A stretch of 50,905 nt of DNA from an uncultured Clostridia bacterium (GTDB lineage: Bacteria; Bacillota; Clostridia; UMGS1810). Numbering within the stretch: position 1 is the stretch's first letter; each line of letters opens with the position of its first letter. Of the stretch, positions 26,950 to 35,682 are shown piece after piece. The DNA lies in NCBI GenBank assembly GCA_934454585.1, contig CAKSFP010000019.1:1-50905 (forward strand). Direction: 5' to 3'. The notes beneath the pieces are model-generated. The model was given only the letters and a program-made list of their open reading frames with translations. It ran no database searches and was not told where the DNA came from. Both the position numbers and the translations under genes were made by a program.

Positions 26950-28140
26950 TTACCAATACATCTTCCAGTCGCGCAGTGCGCGGACAAGACTTTCCATGTA
27001 GAAATAGTCTCCGTATGTGGAACACAGGTCATACTCGTCCCTCGGTTTATCGGGCGTGGTGTGCGCAAGCAGACCCTCCTCGCCCGAATCAAACGAAATT
27101 GCATAGTCACTGCTTGTGAGAATACGCAAGGTATCCTTGGCAACGGCAATATATTTTTGTATTTTTTCATCGTGAGGCAAATGCCGCGCCATCTCCATAA
27201 ACCCGCAGATAGCTATTGCCGCGGCGGAACTGTCGCGCGGTTCGTCGCCCTCGGTAAAGATGAAATCCCAATAAGGGATGAAATCACCCGGAAGATGACT
27301 CACATAAAAATCCGCCGCACGGCAAAACGGCTCGATTATGCTCTCGTCGTGCGTATAGCTGTATGCAATGGCAAATCCGTAGATAACCCACGCCTGTGCA
27401 CGGCTCCAGTACGATTCATCCCCGGCACCCTGAAGTGTGAGTCCGTGCAGCGGTGCGCCGGTTTGATTGTCCATGAGGAAATGGTGATACACACCGCCGT
27501 TCTCACGCAAGATGTATTTTATGGTAGTTTTCATATGCATAACTGCATAATCACGGTATTTTGGCTCCCCCGACGCCTCGGTCGCCCAGAACAAAAGCGG
27601 AATGTTCATCATTGTGTCGGCAATGAGCTTATAGTATTCGGGAAATATGGCATCAGCCATGGACTGAATGAATTCTCCTCTGAATCTGAAACGCCGAGTA
27701 AGCAGAAAAGCCGCCGTGAGCGCAGTCTTTTTTGCAAATTCGTTACCTGTGAGCCTGTACGGTGCAACCGCAGACAGGGTGTACAGAAAACCGATGTCAT
27801 GGTGCCAGTCAAGATTAATGTTTTTGTCCATACGGACAAAGAAATCATCAAGATTTTTTTCGGCAAGTTTTCTGAAAGCTTCGTCACCCGTTTCCTCATA
27901 GCAAAGCCAGAGTCTGCCGGGCCAAAAACTCTCCGTCCACATATCGCTGCCCTCGCCGCCGTTTTTTATCGGCGCGTAGCAATCCCCGAAATAGTTTGTG
28001 GACGGATACACATCTCCGCTCGCAAATTTCGCCATGTTTCGTTTGGTTATGCGCACTGCGTCATTCAGTGCATCCTTAAGCCGAGCGGCAAATTCTCCGT
28101 CGTCTGCCGACAGGACAAAGTGTTCGTTTATCTCACTCAT
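26950..28140 (-). CDS. GH88 unsaturated glucuronyl hydrolase, operon 2
   Basis: This 396-residue cytoplasmic enzyme is the second GH88 of the window. The visible markers are WHHDIGF with Asp115, ADTMMNIPLLFWA with Asp175 (the two catalytic aspartates of the family), YWSRAQAW (about 244-251) and STYGDYFYMESL at the end. It removes 4,5-unsaturated uronate from oligosaccharides made by lyases. It diverges from 5396-6532 (for instance RAQAW instead of RGQAW, and an extra N-terminal helix), so it may prefer another linkage or partner sugar; this is inference. ATG has AAGGAG 8 nt upstream. It follows the oxidoreductase gene by 12 nt and is the last well-supported gene of operon 2. Confidence 0.93.
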   Translation of the reverse strand: MSEINEHFVLSADDGEFAARLKDALNDAVRITKRNMAKFASGDVYPSTNYFGDCYAPIKNGGEGSDMWTESFWPGRLWLCYEETGDEAFRKLAEKNLDDFFVRMDKNINLDWHHDIGFLYTLSAVAPYRLTGNEFAKKTALTAAFLLTRRFRFRGEFIQSMADAIFPEYYKLIADTMMNIPLLFWATEASGEPKYRDYAVMHMKTTIKYILRENGGVYHHFLMDNQTGAPLHGLTLQGAGDESYWSRAQAWVIYGFAIAYSYTHDESIIEPFCRAADFYVSHLPGDFIPYWDFIFTEGDEPRDSSAAAIAICGFMEMARHLPHDEKIQKYIAVAKDTLRILTSSDYAISFDSGEEGLLAHTTPDKPRDEYDLCSTYGDYFYMESLVRALRDWKMYW

Positions 28141-28152
28141 AAACTGCTCTCC

Positions 28153-29217
28153 TTATCCTTCAATTGCATCGTAGTCCACCGCTACCGCCTGACCGGTTTT
28201 TGCCGATTTAACCACTGCGCAGCAAACCGCTACTGTCTTTGCACCCTCACGGCCTGTCATAAGCACCGGAGCGCCGTCAAGAATTGCCGCACGGAAGCTC
28301 TCATGCTCACCCTTAACATTGTGATTGTTGACATCCACACCGATTGTATGACCTATACAATGATTATACAAATCTATATCGTTCTTCGCCGGTTCGATTA
28401 TGTTGTTTTCATCCCTATGCTCCATAAACAAAGTCAAATGCGAGTCGGTATTGTTTACTATTATGGTACCCTTGTCGCCATAAAGCACCGTGCGCATGGT
28501 ATAGTCGCGCTTGCAGCCGATTGATGTGAACACTCTGCCTATTACATCATTGGGGAATTTGAACAGCGATACTGTGCAATCGTTGACCGGCCAATCGCGC
28601 AAAACTTTGTGATTGCTGTATGCCGATACCTCATAGGGATCTCCGGCAATCCATCTGAGCAGATCTATCGCATGGCAAGCACCGCCGATAATGGGATCTC
28701 TGTCCGGATCGGTTCTCCAACCGTCAACACCGGGAATTTTGGCATAATCGTGTGCATATTCCGATTCAACATAAAACAGCTCACCGATTACACCGCTTTC
28801 GACAAGTTCTTTAGCCTTGATAAAAGCCGGCGCAAAGCGGCAAACCTGACCTACCATAAGAATTTTGCCCGTCTCGTCGGCAGTCTTTATCATATCACGG
28901 CAATCCTCAACAAAGAGTGACATCGGTTTTTCACACAAAACATGTTTTCCTGCCTTAAGTGCCGCAATTGTCGCGTCCTTGTGTGCCTTGTCGCTAATTA
29001 CAACAGCAACTGCGTCTATATCATCTCTTTTCAGCATTTCGTTATAATCACTGTACACATCTGCAACATCATACTTTTCAGCAAGTTCCTTTGCACTTTC
29101 AATATGTTTATCGCAAATCGCCTTAACCTCGCAGTGATCCATAAGTGCCAATGTGCTCATATGGATGCCCCCGAAAACTCCTGCACCTATTAATCCGTAC
29201 CTTAATACCTTACTCAT
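28153..29217 (-). CDS. Gfo/Idh/MocA-family NAD(P)-dependent oxidoreductase
   Basis: This 354-residue cytoplasmic enzyme has an N-terminal Rossmann fold with GLIGAGVFGGIH (residues 8-19), the family EKP motif at 96-98 and the substrate-site GGACHAIDLLRW (178-189; His182 and Asp185). The C-terminal half is the alpha/beta substrate domain. Family members oxidise or reduce sugars, inositols and sugar acids. In this operon, next to GH88, it likely handles a uronate or a hexose derivative released from the glycan; the exact reaction cannot be read from sequence. ATG has AAAGGATG about 8 nt upstream. It lies 96 bp after the SLH protein gene, the longest gap within operon 2. Confidence 0.92.
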   Translation of the reverse strand: MSKVLRYGLIGAGVFGGIHMSTLALMDHCEVKAICDKHIESAKELAEKYDVADVYSDYNEMLKRDDIDAVAVVISDKAHKDATIAALKAGKHVLCEKPMSLFVEDCRDMIKTADETGKILMVGQVCRFAPAFIKAKELVESGVIGELFYVESEYAHDYAKIPGVDGWRTDPDRDPIIGGACHAIDLLRWIAGDPYEVSAYSNHKVLRDWPVNDCTVSLFKFPNDVIGRVFTSIGCKRDYTMRTVLYGDKGTIIVNNTDSHLTLFMEHRDENNIIEPAKNDIDLYNHCIGHTIGVDVNNHNVKGEHESFRAAILDGAPVLMTGREGAKTVAVCCAVVKSAKTGQAVAVDYDAIEG

Positions 29218-29253
29218 TGAAAAATCATCCTTTCCTTATGTTGTTTTAATTTA

Positions 29254-29293
29254 TGTGACCGCACCGTCAGTCAAATTACCGCGGGCGGTCACA
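29254..29293 (-). other. Intercistronic stem-loop before the oxidoreductase gene
   Basis: TGTGACCGC and GCGGTCACA form a perfect 9-bp stem with a 22-nt loop in the 96-bp gap. No proper T-run follows on the minus strand, so it may set mRNA stability or partial termination between the SLH genes and the metabolic genes. Confidence 0.4.
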
Positions 29294-29313
29294 CAAAATT
29301 CATATTTATTTTA

Positions 29314-31974
29314 TTATTTTATGACAATCAATGCCTTGACGGCTCCGTTACCCATATACATCGCTACCTGCGATGCATTGTCACCGAATGATTTATAATC
29401 ATACACATCATCCGCACCGCCGAGACGCAGGCGATTTTTATCTCTCGATTCATTCCTGTCGTAAATATAAATCGCACAACCGCCGCTTGCGCGGACACAT
29501 TCCATTACATTTTCATTTCCGGTTGTCATGTCATCCTTGCTCTGAGCAATCATAAGCACGGCACCGTCTTTGTGATACACATATCCGGACGAAGTCCTCG
29601 TCTCGGCAAAATAGTTAGCATCAGACGGATTGGTCTCCGCAAACGCTCCGCTTGCTCCGTTTTCACAGCGATAAATCAGCTCGACAATTTTAAGTTCGCC
29701 TTTTGTGTTTAATTCATAACGAACCAGATCACCGCGCTGTATCGCATATGTGGCATCCACATTTATGTCATTCATTGCTTTTGCTTTCTTGACAACGCTG
29801 TCGTCAGATACAACAAATTTTCTGTATGTGCCGCCGACATAGCCGCATACCATTGATACCGCAATCTCGTCCGCATTGAGTCCTTTTGTGACGGAATCAA
29901 CCATCATTACCGGCGACTGTTTTGTCAATGCACCACCGGAAAGCGGTTCGGACATAAGCAGAGCGTCTATTGTTAGACCGCCGCCGGACTTGCGATATCC
30001 ATATTTAATATTGCAATACTGGTCGCGAATAAAGCTGTTTGTCACATATCCGGCAGTATAGTCATCCTCATTGCCGTCCGGTGGAGCATAAAATACATTT
30101 GTGCTCGGACTTACGGGGATCTTACCGCCTAGAATTTTTGTATCCTCATCATAGACCAACTGAGACAGATTTGAAACAGCTTTCTCAATCACATCTCCGT
30201 TTTCCGTTTCCACCTTTGCCAACTTACCGTCAACATTGAGGTAATAATATATTACTGAATCGGTATGAGATTTTAACAAATCTTTCAGCCTGTCGCCTTT
30301 TTCTACAGAAGTTCCGTCAACCTTAACCCTATCGGCACATTCGATTACTTTCAGTTCATTGTCCTCGCAATTTACATCCAAGAGCTGCACGGAAACATCG
30401 TTCGAGAAAGAACTGCCGATTTTGTCCGCCTCTCTGAGATACGCCCAAGTTCCGCTTGTGAATTTTTTGCTGCTGAGTGCTGCAATTTTTCCGAAATTGT
30501 CGAGATAACAAATAACCTTGTCACCTATCTTCCATGTCAAGCCCCGGTCATTGAGATGATTTGCAACGCGATACTCAACACCGCCTATGGTTACATACAC
30601 CTTATCTCCGTCCGTCATGACACTCTCGATTTCACCGACAATTTCATCCACAACCTGACGAATTTCGAGATTAGACTTATCCGTACTTTGCAGACACATC
30701 AAAAGATCATCTACACTCTCCAAAGCATCGAGTGTGGTAAGATCACCGTTACGGTCATAGATCACCACATTTTTGTAGTCGTCCGTATATATGGGGTTTT
30801 CTGAATCATATTTATCGTAAATAATGCTCTTTGCACGATCAATTCCCGTGGTGTAAACAGGACGATAGTCTCTGGCTATTATCACCTCGTAACGCCCGTT
30901 TCCGTCATTATCAATCAATGTGAGCGAGCCGTTGGAAATATTGAGTGTTGCCGTTCCGCCGGGAACATAAAGACCGCCATTGTATACAATATCAGTCTGC
31001 GCATTGAATGAGATGCTTCTTTCCCTGTCGTTATCATCCACATAGCGAATTGCGCCTCCGCTCACATTTACTATATCATCAGTCTCCAGAACAAACACCT
31101 TGTTTTTGTCACTCTTGATTGCAAACACTAAAGTGCCATCCTTTTTACCGTCATTCTGTCTGTACCAAAAGTCAACATGGTATCCCAAAAGTTCACTCAT
31201 TTCGCAATCGCCGCTGTAATATGCCACACCGCCGATTTTTGCCTTTCCCTCACCGGCACCTTCGCTGCTGTTTATCGAGGAGTATTCCGTTGATGTCACA
31301 ACGCCGTCATCTTTATAAATATGATGAATTTCCGTCAAAAGGGTCTTGTCTTTCTGCACCTTGACGGACTCCTTGCCGGGGACGAACTCGTCCTCGCTCA
31401 TGATGTCAACATCGATGGCGTTGTAGAGCAGTCTGTACAGCACATCGGAATTAAATTCCGCATTGAGGTTGCACTCACCCATATCTTTGAGCAATCCGGC
31501 GCGCTGAGCATATGTCAGGTAGCCGACGGTGTAGCCGCCGGCACTCTCTGCCGGCAGTGAGTAACCGCATGCCGCAAGGATAACCTTGACCGCATCGCAA
31601 AGTAAAATCGGATCGTTCGGATGAAATGTTCCGTCGCCGAAACCGTGCAATATGCCAATCTCGGTGAGTGCATATATGTCTCCGCTGTATGTCGTTGCCG
31701 AGCTGACATCCGAGAAACCGCCGTCATAATCGGTCTTGCCGGACAGATCCATAAGCTCCGCAACCGCGTGTGCAAATTCGCCTCTCTTTACGGATGCGCC
31801 GTCGGGCAATTCAAAGTCGGTCAGCAAACCTATGCCGTTTATAACCTGTCTTGCCGTCGGATCAACCTCAACCGTCTGCGCTGCTTCCGCATCTGTTGCA
31901 TCAGCGGCAAACACTTGCGTCGAAAACACCATACAGGAGGCGAGAACAAGCACGAGCATTTTTTTGATTATCAT
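29314..31974 (-). CDS. Secreted protein with N-terminal SLH repeats and a long beta-rich region, operon 2
   Basis: This 886-residue protein has a signal peptide ending near VFA. The SLH-type region covers about residues 30-185 (GGFSDV..., YALTEIGILHGFGDGTFHPN). About 700 residues of unknown beta-rich sequence follow, with short repeated motifs such as DIVYNGG, GGVEYRV and YGYRKSGGG, ending VKALIVIK. It parallels 6553-9219 in order, length and ending, so the two define one family. The ATG at 31974 has AAGGAGGGG 6 nt upstream; the open frame continues further upstream through the previous gene's end but lacks an export signal. Thirteen bases separate it from the previous gene. Its probable place is the cell wall. 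Confidence 0.85.
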   Translation of the reverse strand: MIIKKMLVLVLASCMVFSTQVFAADATDAEAAQTVEVDPTARQVINGIGLLTDFELPDGASVKRGEFAHAVAELMDLSGKTDYDGGFSDVSSATTYSGDIYALTEIGILHGFGDGTFHPNDPILLCDAVKVILAACGYSLPAESAGGYTVGYLTYAQRAGLLKDMGECNLNAEFNSDVLYRLLYNAIDVDIMSEDEFVPGKESVKVQKDKTLLTEIHHIYKDDGVVTSTEYSSINSSEGAGEGKAKIGGVAYYSGDCEMSELLGYHVDFWYRQNDGKKDGTLVFAIKSDKNKVFVLETDDIVNVSGGAIRYVDDNDRERSISFNAQTDIVYNGGLYVPGGTATLNISNGSLTLIDNDGNGRYEVIIARDYRPVYTTGIDRAKSIIYDKYDSENPIYTDDYKNVVIYDRNGDLTTLDALESVDDLLMCLQSTDKSNLEIRQVVDEIVGEIESVMTDGDKVYVTIGGVEYRVANHLNDRGLTWKIGDKVICYLDNFGKIAALSSKKFTSGTWAYLREADKIGSSFSNDVSVQLLDVNCEDNELKVIECADRVKVDGTSVEKGDRLKDLLKSHTDSVIYYYLNVDGKLAKVETENGDVIEKAVSNLSQLVYDEDTKILGGKIPVSPSTNVFYAPPDGNEDDYTAGYVTNSFIRDQYCNIKYGYRKSGGGLTIDALLMSEPLSGGALTKQSPVMMVDSVTKGLNADEIAVSMVCGYVGGTYRKFVVSDDSVVKKAKAMNDINVDATYAIQRGDLVRYELNTKGELKIVELIYRCENGASGAFAETNPSDANYFAETRTSSGYVYHKDGAVLMIAQSKDDMTTGNENVMECVRASGGCAIYIYDRNESRDKNRLRLGGADDVYDYKSFGDNASQVAMYMGNGAVKALIVIK

Positions 31975-31987
31975 CTGTTTCCCCTCC

Positions 31988-33697
31988 TTATTCAACAAGA
32001 CTGCTGCAGATAACCGCAGCCTGCGCCCTCGTGGTTCCGTCAAGCGGCGCGAAACAATTGTTATCGGTTCCGTGGATTATCTCGGCACCGTAAAGCGCCG
32101 CAACGGCATCCCGTGCGTAATCCGCTATGGAATCGCTGTCGGCAAACGAGAGTTTTCCGTTTTCGTCAAACCCACGCATGAGCATCAGTGCACGGTAAAC
32201 TATAACGCAAACATCTTGTCTGCTTATGGCCTCACCCACGCCGAAACTGCCGTCGCCTTTTCCGGTTATCAGCCCTTTTTCATATGCAGCCGATACATAG
32301 GGCGCATACCATTCGTCGGCAGAAACATCGTTAAATCCACCATTACCGTTGATTTTTTCAATGCCGAACACTGTCACGATGAGTTTTGCAAATTCCTCAC
32401 GGGTCACAAAGTCATTCGGAGCAAAGCAATCTGCGCTTTTGCCGTTGACTATACCCCTTTTATAAAGTTTTTCTACTGCATCCTTTGCCCATGCGGTCTG
32501 TACCATATCACGGAACGGAAAGTCGGTCACGGTGTCATTTGGCTTAGTTGAAGTTCCCGGGAAACTCGGCACACGAGAACTGCCGCCCGAGCTGCCGCCC
32601 GAACCGCCGCTTGTACCACCGCCTGAACCGCCGGAGGCTGCCATGGCGCTGTTTATTGCCCGTGCCAGATCCGCCGGAGTGGCGTATGATTTACCCGCAA
32701 TTGCTTTGTCTGCATCTGCCGTTGAGGAAAGCGCCTTGTATTTGCTAATGTCCAGTCCGGGCAATCTGTCAGCATTTGCAAGAATGAGCGGATTGATTAC
32801 AGTCCAGACCTGTGCATCGCTTACGGCACTGCACAGTATCCCGTCCAGGAGAATGTTTCTCACATCGCTGAGCGACTTCGCTGCGGCAAAACCCAGCAAA
32901 GAATTATACATTCCGTTTTTGCCGTCATTGCTGAGATTTTTGTATGAATCCTTCCAGAGAGATTCATCGTTGATTTTCAGCACGGTCGCATTGCTCTCAA
33001 CAGCTTCTGCGGCTTCTTCGGTTGTTTTTGCGGTTTTGATCTGCGCAAATGCGAGCGCTGCGGCAAACTGCTCTCTTGCCGATGTAATATCCTTAAGCGG
33101 CCTTGCCGCCATGAGGTGCTCATTCAGCAATACCTTGCCGCCGTCGGTAAGCGCATCGTATGCTTCGGAGGAGAAGCCGAACACTTCCAGCTTGTCCTCA
33201 AGCGTCTGTCTGAACTCATCCGATGTTTTGCAGGCATTGATAAGCGCAAGTGCCTCATCCACATCTGCCGGAAGCACAAATGAAATATACTTTTCCGGGA
33301 CAAGATATCCGTCATGTTTTTCATAGTTCAGCAGGAGATGATATCTGCCTGCCTCACCATCAAGTGCAAAATCATAGTTCCAGCTGCCGTCAGCCTGTGA
33401 TGTAATCTGAGCAAAACAGTTGATAACAGGTGTCTTGCCGTCCGCACCGACATTGAGTGTAGCGTCCGTTACGGACGCTGCATCAGCCGCACTGTAACCG
33501 GGATTCAGCACAACGAGCGAAATTTCTGTTTCTTTGTTAATCTCGGGGATCTTTCCCGAAAGCGACACCATACCGGTGTCCGGATTCACCACCGCAGACA
33601 AGAGGTACTGCGATGAAGCGTCTCCGCCGGCGGCAGCCGCCGAGAGTAGCTGTACCGTGCACAAAAACACTGCCAAAAAGATGCTAAATCTCCTCAA
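31988..33697 (-). CDS. Surface protein with Ig-like domain, helical region and three C-terminal SLH repeats
   Basis: This 569-residue exported protein has a signal peptide (about 1-24), an Ig-like domain (about 30-135, VSLSGKIPE and LVVLNPGY), a helical region (about 140-345), a Gly/Ser-rich linker (352-382) and three SLH repeats (about 390-569, ending with RAQAAVICSSL). It matches the last 555 residues of 9216-12803. The start is TTG, directly after the TAA of the gene before it and in the same frame, with GGGGTG 6 nt upstream lying in the end of that gene. A signal peptide at this point supports separate translation. It is probably an anchor for partners on the cell wall. Confidence 0.88.
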   Translation of the reverse strand: MRRFSIFLAVFLCTVQLLSAAAAGGDASSQYLLSAVVNPDTGMVSLSGKIPEINKETEISLVVLNPGYSAADAASVTDATLNVGADGKTPVINCFAQITSQADGSWNYDFALDGEAGRYHLLLNYEKHDGYLVPEKYISFVLPADVDEALALINACKTSDEFRQTLEDKLEVFGFSSEAYDALTDGGKVLLNEHLMAARPLKDITSAREQFAAALAFAQIKTAKTTEEAAEAVESNATVLKINDESLWKDSYKNLSNDGKNGMYNSLLGFAAAKSLSDVRNILLDGILCSAVSDAQVWTVINPLILANADRLPGLDISKYKALSSTADADKAIAGKSYATPADLARAINSAMAASGGSGGGTSGGSGGSSGGSSRVPSFPGTSTKPNDTVTDFPFRDMVQTAWAKDAVEKLYKRGIVNGKSADCFAPNDFVTREEFAKLIVTVFGIEKINGNGGFNDVSADEWYAPYVSAAYEKGLITGKGDGSFGVGEAISRQDVCVIVYRALMLMRGFDENGKLSFADSDSIADYARDAVAALYGAEIIHGTDNNCFAPLDGTTRAQAAVICSSLVE

Positions 33698-35617
33698 TTA
33701 ATTCACCCCAATACTCAAAGTTTTGGCATACGGTTCCAGAGTGTTGAAACCTCTCCAATAATAGACAACGATCTTGTAATCCTGCGGATTTTCTGTCGGA
33801 ACATCAAACTCAAACGAACCATCACCCGAGCTTACGGTATCGAACGATTTTGACACCGCTTTAACGCATTTATTGTTTGCCTTGTTGTACAAACCTGCCA
33901 GCACAAGCATATCATGCGGGTCACCATCGGTAAATGCAAATGAATACTCCGCTTTCATATTCCCTGCTGTCATAACAGTCGTCGCACTTCCCGCAGCATC
34001 AAGGAATTTCGCCGTCGCATCCACAAATCTGTCCAAAGTCTTGAAGTTAATCGTGACATCATCGATACTGTTTCCAAACGGATCTGTGATACCGGCGAGG
34101 GTGAGTTTGTAGTCTGTATCAAGTTTCAGTTTGCCGGATGCCGGTGCAACACTGATCTCATTTTCATAAATATTTTTGACGATAACAGCCGGTTCGTCAT
34201 TCAATGTCGCTTCAGCCTGAGCTATGGGCATATTAAACCTAAATGTGATGGGTTTTGTTATCTTAACACCTGCAGCACCGTTTGCTACGCCGGACGAAAT
34301 GAGTTTCAATCCCGCCGGTTCATAAATGCGCAAATCGTCTATATAGAGCGGTGCAGAGCCCTCAGATGCGTTAGGCTGTGATTCGCAGGCAAAAACAATT
34401 TCACTCAGCGCAGTAAACACAAGTGCCTTTGTGCTGATTATCTCGTTTGTCGGATCGGTCTCACTCGCAACTCTCATGGTCATTTCCTTTTTGTCAAAAT
34501 CGAAAATGACACGAACGCGATACCACTCCTCATATTTCCAATCATAAGCCAGTTTGTATTTGTCCACATCTTCCGCAGCACAATCGTAAGGCTTGCAGCC
34601 TATCCACATCTCACCGGGAGTCGAACCGAAAGACATCGGGAAGAAGTATCCGGGGTATTTGTTCGGCGAAACATCATCCGTTCCGGAGCCCTCGGCAAAC
34701 ATCTCAAAGCGCATATTTGTACCAGTCTTAACACTGCACTCGGCAGTGACGATGCTGCTTGAGAAAGCAACGCTCTTAATAAACTGTGTCATTGTTCCCG
34801 TAGGCATTCCGGCGCAGGCAAGCACCTTACCGTGCGGCTCTCCGCTGTCCGCTATGGACATATAACTCGCCTGAGATGTGGTGAATCCTGCCACACCCGC
34901 GGGTGATGATGCATCTGAGAAGTCGCACTGAACATCCATTCCGGGTGCTTTTATATCATCCGTCTGTGAAAGCTTGATGTATCCGAGTGAAATCTTCAGA
35001 TTCGGATCAGATCCGCTCTCCATCATACCAAAGCTAAGTTCACCCGAAAAGCTCGTTATACCTGTTGTTGCCGAGAAGTTTTTAGTAACGCCGTTTTCAT
35101 CCGTCAATGTGCCGAAAACCAATCCGCCGGCAGACGGAACAAAGGTCATGCTTAATTCATACCAGATGTCATCGGCATATTTGAAATCATACAATCCTTC
35201 GGAAGTTCCTCTGTAGCCGCCGAAACCGCCGCTGTAAAATGCAAAGATGTAGTTCGGGTAGTCAAAAAACTGAAATGCATCTCTGCCGTTAGCATGAACC
35301 TTAACTGCCATGTCAATCTTCAAACCTTTTGAGGTTTTGTCATAACCGCTCGGTTTATATGAAATATTGCCGTATTGCTTGATTGATGACATCTCAAGCG
35401 TATTCCCGTATTTTTCATCGGTGACCATTTTGTATGTGATTGCACCGGGGTTATCGCTCCAGCCTGCCAACAAACCGCCGGTATAATCGGAAAAATCGGT
35501 CTGATAAAGCACGGTGTCCGCCGCAAGTGCCGGAACAGATACCGTCATAATTCCTACAATCATGACGATTGCAAGGAAAACGGAAATAATCTTACTGCCT
35601 TTAATCTTTCTTAGCAT
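33698..35617 (-). CDS. Secreted 639-residue beta-sandwich/Ig protein, operon 2
   Basis: Signal peptide (about 1-33), two concanavalin/LamG-like sandwiches (about 35-225 and 230-425, second ending YIDDLRIYE), an Ig-like domain with KPITFRFNMPI (about 435-535) and a C-terminal ~90-residue domain with LAGLYNKANN and YYWRGFNTLEPY. The layout and length equal those of 20168-22090, 22252-24174 and the front half of 9216-12803. No catalytic motif seen. Its ATG has AAGGGG 8 nt upstream. Its stop codon TAA is followed at once, in frame, by the TTG start of the SLH protein, so the two products are made as a pair and may act together. Confidence 0.85.
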   Translation of the reverse strand: MLRKIKGSKIISVFLAIVMIVGIMTVSVPALAADTVLYQTDFSDYTGGLLAGWSDNPGAITYKMVTDEKYGNTLEMSSIKQYGNISYKPSGYDKTSKGLKIDMAVKVHANGRDAFQFFDYPNYIFAFYSGGFGGYRGTSEGLYDFKYADDIWYELSMTFVPSAGGLVFGTLTDENGVTKNFSATTGITSFSGELSFGMMESGSDPNLKISLGYIKLSQTDDIKAPGMDVQCDFSDASSPAGVAGFTTSQASYMSIADSGEPHGKVLACAGMPTGTMTQFIKSVAFSSSIVTAECSVKTGTNMRFEMFAEGSGTDDVSPNKYPGYFFPMSFGSTPGEMWIGCKPYDCAAEDVDKYKLAYDWKYEEWYRVRVIFDFDKKEMTMRVASETDPTNEIISTKALVFTALSEIVFACESQPNASEGSAPLYIDDLRIYEPAGLKLISSGVANGAAGVKITKPITFRFNMPIAQAEATLNDEPAVIVKNIYENEISVAPASGKLKLDTDYKLTLAGITDPFGNSIDDVTINFKTLDRFVDATAKFLDAAGSATTVMTAGNMKAEYSFAFTDGDPHDMLVLAGLYNKANNKCVKAVSKSFDTVSSGDGSFEFDVPTENPQDYKIVVYYWRGFNTLEPYAKTLSIGVN

Positions 35618-35655
35618 AATATTCGCCCCTTTTTATTTTTTGATTTTTTCAGACG

Positions 35656-35678
35656 GTGCGGAATGCACCGCCCGAAAA
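35656..35678 (-). other. Intercistronic hairpin
   Basis: GGGCGGTGC and GCACCGTCT pair (9 bp with two G-U) around a 5-nt loop in the 65-bp gap between the heparinase-like gene and the 33698-35617 gene. A-rich rather than T-rich sequence follows, so it is not a standard terminator; it may set mRNA stability or relative expression. Confidence 0.35.
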
Positions 35679-35682
35679 TAAA

